Positions 13,224 to 19,131 of a stretch of DNA of 19,634 nucleotides are shown here, one piece after another (the first letter of the stretch is position 1; each line of letters starts with the position of its first letter). The translations under genes were made by a program, and so were the position numbers. Where the stretch lies: positions 1 to 19,634 of the forward strand of contig JAAWBP010000110.1 of assembly GCA_022792755.1 (NCBI GenBank), given 5' to 3'. The notes under the pieces were generated by a model. That model was not told the origin of the DNA and did no database searches. It saw only the letters and a program-made list of their open reading frames with translations. Source of the DNA: Oscillospiraceae bacterium (GTDB taxonomy: Bacteria; Bacillota; Clostridia; Oscillospirales; Ruminococcaceae).

Positions 13224-13261
13224 CCCCACAGCTTCCGAAAAAAGGAAGATGTGGGGGTTTT
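13224..13261. terminator. Stem-loop terminator in the convergent gap
   Basis: CCCCACA-G-CTTCC (13224-13236) pairs with GGAAG-A-TGTGGGG (13244-13256), 12 pairs with one G/A mismatch and a seven-base loop. On the plus strand it is followed by G and TTTT. On the minus strand, 12 bases beyond the reductase stop, the stem is followed after three bases by a T-rich tract (TTGTTTTT). It most likely terminates the reductase transcript and may work in both directions. Confidence 0.75.
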
Positions 13262-13267
13262 AGAAGG

Positions 13268-14401
13268 TCAAGCATTTAATTTTTGATGGAAATCCGCCAT
13301 GGCCTCTGAAATTTTGATCTGCTGCGGGCAGACTGCTTCACAGCTTCGGCAGCTGACACAGACGGAGGGCTGCTTTTCCTGCGGCAGCGCCATCAAAGCC
13401 ATTGGAGCGAGGAAACCGCCGCCGGTAAAGCAGTGCTCATTGTAAAGCTCGAGGAGTGATGGGATGTCCAGCCCCTGCGGGCAGTGGCTCACGCAATAAC
13501 GGCATTTCGTGCAGGGCAGGACAATCCGCCCTGTCATTTCCCCGGCAATTTTTAATAAGGCTTCCGTCTCCGAACCGGAGAGGGGGCGTTCCTCTTCGAA
13601 AGTGCGGATATTTTCTTCCAGCTGTTCGAGGTTCGACATCCCCGAAAGGGTGACCTTGACCTCGAGGAGGCCCTGGAGGAAACGGAAAGCCCAGGCGGGG
13701 ATCCCCTCATCTGGGCGGAGCGCCTTCAGGGCATTTTCCGCCTCGCCGGGGAGGGACGCAAGCTGCCCGCCCCGGAGCGGCTCCATTACCCAGACTGGGA
13801 TGTGGTACTCATTCAGCAGCTCCAGCTTTGCCTTGGCGTCCTGGAAGGTCCAATCCAGCCAGTTGAGCTGGATTTGGCAGAATTCCATCTCCGCGCCGTA
13901 GGCATCCAGGAACCGCTTCATCACCTCGCAGCTGCCGTGGGCGGAAAAACCGAGATGGCGGATCCGCCCGTCCTTTTTCTGCCGGATCAGATAATCGAAG
14001 ATGCCATACTTCGGATCGAGGTAAGCGTCGATGTTCATCTCGCAGACGTTGTGGAAGAGGTAAAAGTCGAAATAAGAGACCCGGCATTTTTCGAGCTGCC
14101 GTTCAAAAATAGATTCCACTTTGTCCATGTTGGAGAGGTCGTAGCCGGGGAACTTGGTCGCCAGATAGTAGCGATCCCGCGGGTAATGGCTCAGCAGCCT
14201 GCCCATTACGAGCTCAGAATTGCCGTTGTGGTAGCCCCATGCGGTGTCATAATAGTTGATCCCATGCTCCATCGCATAAGCGACCATTTTCTCCGCCAGT
14301 GCCTCATCGATCTGGGTGTCATCACCGCCTAAAAGAGGCAGGCGCATGGCGCCCAGGCCGAGTGCGGAGAGCTTTAAGTCCTGAAATTCCTTGTAGATCA
14401 T
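13268..14401 (-). CDS. Aldo/keto reductase with C-terminal double 4Fe-4S motifs
   Basis: A 377-residue aldo/keto reductase of the subfamily with a ferredoxin-like tail. The AKR catalytic tetrad is visible: D52 and Y57 (NYYDTAWGYHNGNSE), K83 (ATKFPG) and H117 (YLFHNV). Two CxxCxxCxxxCP motifs (C297-C307 and C348-C358) would bind two 4Fe-4S clusters, suggesting electrons come from or pass to an iron-sulfur carrier, not only NADPH. The substrate is unknown. ATG 14401 is preferred over an in-frame ATG at 14407 because GGAGG at 14409-14413 is better spaced. It is a single gene, convergent to the ribosomal run, with its own promoter and terminator. Such anaerobe proteins are often annotated simply as AKR. 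Confidence 0.92.
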   Translation of the reverse strand: MIYKEFQDLKLSALGLGAMRLPLLGGDDTQIDEALAEKMVAYAMEHGINYYDTAWGYHNGNSELVMGRLLSHYPRDRYYLATKFPGYDLSNMDKVESIFERQLEKCRVSYFDFYLFHNVCEMNIDAYLDPKYGIFDYLIRQKKDGRIRHLGFSAHGSCEVMKRFLDAYGAEMEFCQIQLNWLDWTFQDAKAKLELLNEYHIPVWVMEPLRGGQLASLPGEAENALKALRPDEGIPAWAFRFLQGLLEVKVTLSGMSNLEQLEENIRTFEEERPLSGSETEALLKIAGEMTGRIVLPCTKCRYCVSHCPQGLDIPSLLELYNEHCFTGGGFLAPMALMALPQEKQPSVCVSCRSCEAVCPQQIKISEAMADFHQKLNA

Positions 14402-14497
14402 CTTCATTCCTCCTCGATTGTCGTGCGGTTTCATAGAAAAGGTTAGAGAATCCCCTTGAAATCCTGTTTGCAGGCTGTCCTGTTTTGCTCAAACAAA

Positions 14498-14527
14498 AGT
14501 ATACCGAACGGAAGGTTGATCCGTCAA
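14498..14527 (-). promoter_or_regulatory. Sigma-A-type promoter for the aldo/keto reductase
   Basis: Read on the minus strand, TTGACG (14527-14522) and TATACT (14503-14498) are 18 bases apart, a near-consensus housekeeping promoter. Transcription would start around 14490, leaving a leader of about 90 bases before the reductase ATG at 14401. Confidence 0.75.
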
Positions 14528-14556
14528 GCGCTTTGGGAAACAAAAAGTTTTTATCT

Positions 14557-14684
14557 AATACCCATTGGATATCAAATACCTATATGAAATAGAAGAACAT
14601 ATCTTTCGGGCATGGATTGAAAGGCAGTCGGAAAAGGGGGGGTGTGATGAAAAGCGGGAAGCAGGGGATTCCGCCCTCCTTTTT
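14557..14684. other. Repeat pair and G-tract stem-loop in the divergent intergenic region
   Basis: This part of the roughly 500-base gap between the reductase and rfbC starts contains no convincing gene. AATACC occurs twice, at 14557-14562 and 14575-14580, 18 bases apart. A run of seven G's (14636-14642) belongs to AAAAGGGGGG (14632-14641), which can pair with CCCTCCTTTT (14674-14683), including one G-U. A smaller GCGG/CCGC hairpin can form inside. Either strand ends the stem in a short T-tract, so it could act as a weak terminator insulating the two divergent units. The nearest promoter elements lie just outside it. Confidence 0.35.
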
Positions 14685-14693
14685 ACCCTTTTA

Positions 14694-14727
14694 TTGATTT
14701 TGCAGGAGAAAAATGGTATACTATAAT
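14694..14727 (+). promoter_or_regulatory. Strong sigma-A promoter of the polysaccharide operon
   Basis: TTGATT (14694-14699) and TATACT (14717-14722) are 17 bases apart, with an extended -10 TGG just before the -10. An overlapping TATAAT (14722-14727) is a second possible -10, spaced 17 bases from TTTGCA (14699-14704). It reads toward rfbC, and the leader starts about 14730. Confidence 0.85.
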
Positions 14728-14729
14728 AG

Positions 14730-14909
14730 AATAGTTATGATTGCGGCTGTACTCCGTGACTGTCGGGCAGTTCTGCAATGGCCGCAGCCCGCAGGGCGGA
14801 TTGTTTGCGCAACGCGCCCCGCAGGATGAAAACCTGGAGATTGATAAGGCGCTGGGGTGCGGATTGTCCAGCTCGGCACCAGCGCTTTTTAATAGGGAGG
14901 ATGGTTCAG
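14730..14909 (+). promoter_or_regulatory. Structured leader of the polysaccharide operon
   Basis: About 180 bases lie between the predicted transcription start and rfbC. Visible elements are ACTG/CAGT and GCCC-GCA-GGGC (14787-14797) hairpins, an alternative GGGCG (14794-14798)/CGCCC (14815-14819) pairing that competes with the latter, the palindrome TTGCGCAA (14805-14812), CAGG/CCTG (14822-14836), and the 9-base direct repeat GCGGATTGT at 14796-14804 and 14859-14867. The second repeat copy overlaps the terminator-like stem. I do not recognise any known riboswitch class. Confidence 0.5.
14846..14890 (+). terminator. Attenuator-like terminator before rfbC
   Basis: GCGCT (14849-14853) and GGTGC (14856-14860), with a two-base GG bulge between them, pair with GCACC (14876-14880) and AGCGC (14881-14885). 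A TTTTT tract (14886-14890) follows directly, and AA at 14846-14847 can extend the stem into it. The loop is 15 bases. It stands four bases before the rfbC ribosome binding site (AGGGAGG), inside the operon's own leader, which is the geometry of a conditional terminator. Confidence 0.65.
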
Positions 14910-15464
14910 ATGGGAAAATTCCAGTTTCAGAAAACCGAGATCGATGGCCTTTATGTGATCGAACCCACCGTTTTTGGGGACGACCGGGGCTATTTTATGG
15001 AGACCTATAACTACAACGAGTTCAAAGAGGCCGGCCTGGGGATGACCTTCGTTCAGGACAACGAGTCCAAGAGCAGAAGGGGCGTCCTGCGCGGCCTCCA
15101 TTTCCAGACCCGGAATCCGCAGGGGAAACTGGTGCGGGTGATCGAAGGGGAAGTGTTCGACGTGGCGGTCGATCTCCGCGAGGGGAGCAAAACCTTCGGG
15201 AAGTGGTACGGCGTTACGCTGAACACCGAAAACAAGCGCCAGTTTTATATCCCGGAGGGGTTTGCGCACGGCTTCGTCGTCCTGTCTGACGAAGCGAAGT
15301 TCGTCTATAAATGTACCAATTTTTACGACCCGTCCAGCGAGGGCGGCCTGCTTTGGAACGACCCGGAGATCGGGATCGAATGGCCGGTGACGGACGACAT
15401 GGAGATCCTGCTCTCCGAAAAGGACCGGAAGCAGCCGACCCTGCGGGAATACCTGGGGAAATAG
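14910..15464 (+). CDS. rfbC: dTDP-4-dehydrorhamnose 3,5-epimerase
   Basis: A 184-residue cupin-fold RmlC enzyme converting dTDP-4-keto-6-deoxy-D-glucose to the L-rhamno epimer, third-step chemistry of dTDP-L-rhamnose synthesis. Family landmarks are FGDDRGYFMETYN, the catalytic-base histidine in VLRGLHFQ (H64), VFDVAVDLREGSKTFG, the FYIPEGFAHGFVVLSD cupin segment and a Tyr in FVYKCTNFYDP (Y133). ATG 14910 is preferred: AGGGAGG at 14894-14900 is nine bases upstream, whereas ATG 14901 touches it. The other rml genes (A, B, D) are not in the window. A related sugar-nucleotide epimerase role is possible. Confidence 0.93.
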   Translation: MGKFQFQKTEIDGLYVIEPTVFGDDRGYFMETYNYNEFKEAGLGMTFVQDNESKSRRGVLRGLHFQTRNPQGKLVRVIEGEVFDVAVDLREGSKTFGKWYGVTLNTENKRQFYIPEGFAHGFVVLSDEAKFVYKCTNFYDPSSEGGLLWNDPEIGIEWPVTDDMEILLSEKDRKQPTLREYLGK

Positions 15465-15498
15465 GCGCCCGCCCGAACCCGACGGAAAGGGAATGGAT

Positions 15499-16296
15499 AT
15501 GGAGCAAACGAACAAACTGCACACCTTTGTGATCTGCGCTTACCGGGAAAGTGAATACCTGGAGGAGTGCATCCGGTCGCTGCTCGGCCAAACGGTTCAG
15601 AGCAGGATCCTGATTGCAACCTCTACACCGAATGAAACGATCAGGGCGGCGGCCGAAAAATATAGCCTGCCGCTTTTTATAAACGACGGCCCGTCGAGTA
15701 TTGCGCACGACTGGAATTTCGCCTATGAAAAGGCGGAAACCCCCTATCTCACCATCGCCCACCAGGACGATGTCTACCTGCCCGGCTATACGGAGGCGGC
15801 GCTGAAGGCTTTTGCCAAGGCAAAACGGCCGCTGATCTTTTTTTCGGATTACAGCGAACTGCGGGAAGGAAAGGCTGTCTCTAAAAGCCGCTCGCTCAGG
15901 ATCAAGCGGCTCCTCCTCCTCCCGATGCGGGCCAAAGTCTTCCAAAAGAGCAGGTTCATTCGACGGCGGTGTCTGTCGCTCGGCAATCCGATCGGCTGCC
16001 CGGCGGTTTCATATGCAAAGGACAACCTCCCAAATCCTGTCTTCCGGCACGGATTCCGGAGCAATCTCGACTGGGAGGCGTGGGAGATGCTATCGAAGCT
16101 GGATGGCGCTTTCCTCTATACCCCAGAGAGTTTGATGCTCCACCGTGTGCACGAGGGCTCGGAAACATCGGCCGTCATCCGGGAGAATGTGCGGACCGGG
16201 GAAGACTTTGAAATGTTCTGTAAATTCTGGCCGAAATGGATGGCTAAATTTCTCAACCGCTTTTATTCAAAGAGCGAAAACAGCAACCGGTTTTAG
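15499..16296 (+). CDS. Glycosyltransferase family 2
   Basis: A 265-residue GT-A fold glycosyltransferase that presumably adds a sugar to a lipid-linked surface glycan on the cytoplasmic side. The N-terminal nucleotide-binding half starts FVICAYRESEYLEECIRSLL, and the metal-binding DxD-like motif is seen as AHQDDVYLPGY (about residues 87-97). A SNLDWEAWEML motif (about 188-198) is the conserved aspartate-tryptophan region of the acceptor half. No membrane helix is obvious. GGAAAGGG lies upstream; ATG 15499 gives better spacing than the in-frame ATG 15493. Donor and linkage cannot be deduced. It begins 34 bases after rfbC. Confidence 0.88.
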   Translation: MEQTNKLHTFVICAYRESEYLEECIRSLLGQTVQSRILIATSTPNETIRAAAEKYSLPLFINDGPSSIAHDWNFAYEKAETPYLTIAHQDDVYLPGYTEAALKAFAKAKRPLIFFSDYSELREGKAVSKSRSLRIKRLLLLPMRAKVFQKSRFIRRRCLSLGNPIGCPAVSYAKDNLPNPVFRHGFRSNLDWEAWEMLSKLDGAFLYTPESLMLHRVHEGSETSAVIRENVRTGEDFEMFCKFWPKWMAKFLNRFYSKSENSNRF

Positions 16297-16299
16297 TTT

Positions 16300-16315
16300 G
16301 ATGCAAGACTGCATC
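16300..16315 (+). other. Short hairpin after the glycosyltransferase gene
   Basis: GATGCA (16300-16305) and TGCATC (16310-16315) are perfect 6-base inverted repeats with an AGAC loop in the 83-base gap between the glycosyltransferase and the cytidylyltransferase. A CGGAGG follows, but no gene starts from it. No T-run follows, so the operon probably reads through. Confidence 0.35.
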
Positions 16316-16379
16316 GGAGGAACGCTCGGGAAGATCATTTCCAGCGGCGCTTGACCGGAAAAAGCAAAGGGGTGGCAGT

Positions 16380-17078
16380 GTGAATATCGGGATGATCATC
16401 GCAGGCGGGAGCGGGCAGAGGATGCATCAGGAGATTCCCAAGCAGTTTATCAACGTCTATGACAAGCCCGTCATCGTCTATACTCTCGAGGCGTTTCAGC
16501 GGCATCCCGACATCGACGCGATCCTGGTGGTCTGCATCGACGGATGGCACGAAATCCTGCGGGCTTACGCCAGGCAGTTCGGGATCACCAAACTCAAATG
16601 GGTGGTGTCCGGCGGGGAGAACGGGCAGGGGTCGATCCGGAACGGGGTCGAAGAGCTGGCCCGCTGCTGTTCGGAGGAGGACGTCGTCCTGATCCACGAC
16701 GCGATCCGCCCGCTGGTCTCGACCGAGATCATCTCCGACTCGATTGCGAAGTGCAAGCTCTTCGGGTCGGCCATTACGGCGATCCCCTGCAACGAGGCGA
16801 TGCTCTACAGCGAGGACGGGCGAGCCTCTGAAAGGAGCATCCGCCGCGATACCCTGAAACGCACCCAAACCCCGCAGGCTTTTCCGCTGAAAAAGCTTGT
16901 CTGGGCGCATCGGGAGGCGCTGGAGCGGGGGATCACCAACTCGATCGCATCCTGTACCCTGATGGTCGAGCTGGGGGAAACGGTCTATTTTTCGGCCGGG
17001 TCGGAGAAGAACATCAAGATCACGACCTCGGAGGATATCGATATTTTCAAAGCGCTGCTGCGGATGAAGGGGGAATAA
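16380..17078 (+). CDS. IspD/TarI-family cytidylyltransferase
   Basis: A 232-residue cytidylyltransferase that joins CMP from CTP to a sugar-alcohol phosphate. The nucleotide-binding signature is IIAGGSGQRMHQEIPKQF (R14, K21), followed by VLIHDAIRPLVS, RTQTPQAFPL and a C-terminal NIKITTSEDIDIFKALL. The same fold serves IspD (methylerythritol phosphate) and TarI/Bcs1 (ribitol phosphate). Here it lies in a surface-glycan operon next to an SDR and a LicD gene, with no ispF, so a CDP-polyol (for example CDP-ribitol) is the better inference. The start is GTG with GGGGTGG upstream. The substrate is not proven by sequence alone. Confidence 0.87.
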   Translation: MNIGMIIAGGSGQRMHQEIPKQFINVYDKPVIVYTLEAFQRHPDIDAILVVCIDGWHEILRAYARQFGITKLKWVVSGGENGQGSIRNGVEELARCCSEEDVVLIHDAIRPLVSTEIISDSIAKCKLFGSAITAIPCNEAMLYSEDGRASERSIRRDTLKRTQTPQAFPLKKLVWAHREALERGITNSIASCTLMVELGETVYFSAGSEKNIKITTSEDIDIFKALLRMKGE

Positions 17079-17080
17079 GA

Positions 17081-18139
17081 TTGCGGCTGGAGAATTCACT
17101 CTATCAGGATGATCTGGCGGCGGCCTGCGGGCTGCCGCTTCCGTGGGAAAAGCTCAGAGGAAAAACGGTGATGATGACTGGGGCTTCCGGCACGATCGGC
17201 ACTTTTTTGGCGGATGTGCTGATGGAGAAAAACCGCACAGAGGAGCTCGGCATCACCTTTCTGGCGGTGGGAAGGAATGAAGCCAGGGCAAAGGAGCGGT
17301 TCGCCCCTTACTGGGAGAGCCCGCTCTTCCGGTTTATCTCCCACGACGTCAGCACCCCGTGGACGGAGGAAGCCGCCCCGAATTATATCATCCACGCGGC
17401 GGGCAACTCCCATCCCCGCGCTTTTTCGCAGGATCCTGTCGGGACAATTACCTCGAATGTCTTCGGGCTCTACCATCTCCTGAATTTGGCGGCCGCCCGG
17501 CGCGCTGAACGGGTTTTATTCCTCTCCTCGGGTGAAATCTACGGGCAGAACCGCTATCAGGCGGCTTCCTTCTCCGAGGGGGAGATGGGGTATATCGACT
17601 GCAACACCCTGCGGGCGGGCTATCCGGAGAGCAAGCGGGTGGCGGAGTCGCTCTGCCAGGCCTATATCAAGGCGGAAGGGCTCGACACGGTGACGGCCCG
17701 GCTTTGCAGGATCTACGGCCCGACCATGCCGGAAAACGACAGCAAGGTCTTTGCGCAGTTTGCCAAAAACACGCTGCGGGGGGAAAACATCGTCCTCAAG
17801 AGCGCGGGGACGCAGTATTTTTCCTACTGCTATGCGGCGGACGCTGTGAGCGCCCTCCTCACCATCCTGCTCTGTGGCAAAACCGGGGAGGCTTATAACG
17901 TCGCCGACCCCAACTCCAGCATCACCTTAAAGGATTTGGCGCAGCTGTTCGCGGATACAAGCGGAACCGCGGTTGTCTTCGAACTCCCCGACGAGGTCGA
18001 GCGGCTCGGCTTCTCGGTGGCAGACCGGGCGATCCTGAACACCGAAAAGCTCGAACAGCTCGGCTGGCGGGCGAGAATCGGAATCGGGGACGGGGTGTCC
18101 AGGACGATCGGGATTTTGATAGAGGAAGGACTGGCATAA
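17081..18139 (+). CDS. Extended SDR NAD(P)-dependent oxidoreductase/epimerase
   Basis: A 352-residue extended short-chain dehydrogenase/epimerase. After about 30 extra N-terminal residues it has the Rossmann TGASGTIG (33-40), LSSGEIYG (148-155) and the YPESK catalytic Tyr-Lys pair (Y181, K185). The C-terminal part (about 240-345) carries FSYCYAADAVSALLTIL and EAYNVADPNS, typical of nucleotide-sugar epimerases/decarboxylases. TTG 17081 is the start, with AAGGGGG at 17068-17073, and it begins two bases after the cytidylyltransferase stop, implying linked function. It could make or reduce the CDP- or phosphate-linked intermediate; the exact reaction is unknown. Confidence 0.87.
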   Translation: MRLENSLYQDDLAAACGLPLPWEKLRGKTVMMTGASGTIGTFLADVLMEKNRTEELGITFLAVGRNEARAKERFAPYWESPLFRFISHDVSTPWTEEAAPNYIIHAAGNSHPRAFSQDPVGTITSNVFGLYHLLNLAAARRAERVLFLSSGEIYGQNRYQAASFSEGEMGYIDCNTLRAGYPESKRVAESLCQAYIKAEGLDTVTARLCRIYGPTMPENDSKVFAQFAKNTLRGENIVLKSAGTQYFSYCYAADAVSALLTILLCGKTGEAYNVADPNSSITLKDLAQLFADTSGTAVVFELPDEVERLGFSVADRAILNTEKLEQLGWRARIGIGDGVSRTIGILIEEGLA

Positions 18140-18264
18140 GGCATAGGAATTGAGAACGGGGCAAGGGGGCTTTCATCGAAAGAAGAAAGCGACTCTATGA
18201 GGCGAGTGCCTTTGGGAGTTCGGTATAGTCCGCTCGGATTGATTCTGTGCTGTGTGGTGATAAA

Positions 18265-19131
18265 ATGAAGACGTATAGAAGCTATGAGCCTGAGACCCTC
18301 AGGCGGCTCCAGCGGACGGAGCTGGAGATATTAAAGGACTTTGCCGCTCTGTGTGAAACCCATCAGATTTCCTATTCGATCAGCGGCGGGTCGGCGATCG
18401 GCGCGCTGCGCCACGGTGGATTCGTCCCCTGGGACGACGACATCGACGTAATCCTCCCTCGCGAGGATTATGACCGGATGATCGAAGTGCTGGAGGCAGA
18501 CCCGGGCATGATGGAGAAGTATGAGATCATCCGGGCGGACAGGACAAGGAATTTCCCCCTGATGAGCACCCGCCTTCGGAAAAAGGGAACGAAGTTCAAA
18601 GAGTGGTGTTTCGCAAAGCTGGACTGCGATTTAGGGATTTTCCTCGACATCTTCCCCTATGACCACACCTCCGCCGATCCCGCCCTGCGAAAAAAACAGA
18701 TCCGGGAGACCTGGTTTTGGGGAAAGCTCTATATCCTGCGGCATATCGCCAACCCGGTTCTCCCCTTTAGAGGGGTCAAGGGCGGGATTGTGCGGGCTAT
18801 CTGTGCCTGCATCCACGCTTTTTTGGCGGTCACGCGGTTTTCGAAGGCCTATATCCTGAAGAAATATCAGGCTGCGGCGACGCGGTATAATCATGAGGAC
18901 ACCGGTTGGTATATCGACTTCCAGTACACTTTTCCGGAGAAGATCCTTCTGACAAAAGAGATGATCTTCCCCTTGCAGAAGGTCATGTTCGAGGATGCAC
19001 AGGTCAAGGCGATCCATGAGCTCGACCGGTACCTGACCCAGCAGTACGGCAACTATATGGAGATTCCCCCGGTAGAAAAGCAGAAAAACCACTGCCCATA
19101 TGAGCTGAACTTCGGTGACGGCGATGAGTAG
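18265..19131 (+). CDS. LicD/fukutin-family phosphotransferase
   Basis: A 288-residue LicD-domain protein. The core reads SYSISGGSAIGALRHGGF then PWDDDIDVILPREDYDRM, where GGS/GA (41-47) and WDDDID (56-61) are the nucleotidyltransferase-fold metal-binding motifs. Family members transfer phosphocholine from CDP-choline or, in fukutin-type relatives, ribitol phosphate from CDP-ribitol, to glycans. With the cytidylyltransferase upstream a polyol phosphate is plausible here; no choline kinase is present. ATG 18265 is preferred to GTG 18247, with GGTGAT at 18255-18260. The 125-base gap before it contains only small hairpins. Its stop overlaps the next gene. Confidence 0.87.
   Translation: MKTYRSYEPETLRRLQRTELEILKDFAALCETHQISYSISGGSAIGALRHGGFVPWDDDIDVILPREDYDRMIEVLEADPGMMEKYEIIRADRTRNFPLMSTRLRKKGTKFKEWCFAKLDCDLGIFLDIFPYDHTSADPALRKKQIRETWFWGKLYILRHIANPVLPFRGVKGGIVRAICACIHAFLAVTRFSKAYILKKYQAAATRYNHEDTGWYIDFQYTFPEKILLTKEMIFPLQKVMFEDAQVKAIHELDRYLTQQYGNYMEIPPVEKQKNHCPYELNFGDGDE

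Noticed and set aside
14648..14698. A 16-codon frame (MKSGKQGIPPSFLPFY) after the G-run
   Set aside because: The G-run resembles a binding site, but no promoter precedes it and the frame is within the stem-loop and ends in the -35 box; too short to support.
14737..14829. A 30-codon leader frame (starting MIAAVLRDCRAV) upstream of rfbC
   Set aside because: It starts within about ten bases of the predicted transcript start, lacks a ribosome binding site and has no run of a regulatory amino acid; leader-peptide attenuation is possible but not supported.
16301..16354. A 17-codon frame (MQDCIGGTLGKIISSGA) after the glycosyltransferase gene
   Set aside because: The glycosyltransferase already ends in a way typical of its family, so a frameshifted tail is unlikely, and there is no binding site in front of this frame.
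18140..18264. Possible promoter or RNA gene in the 125-base gap before the LicD gene
   Set aside because: TATAGT at 18224 has no -35 at the right distance, and only small hairpins such as GGC-GAGT-GCC are seen; no tRNA-like or known RNA fold could be recognised.
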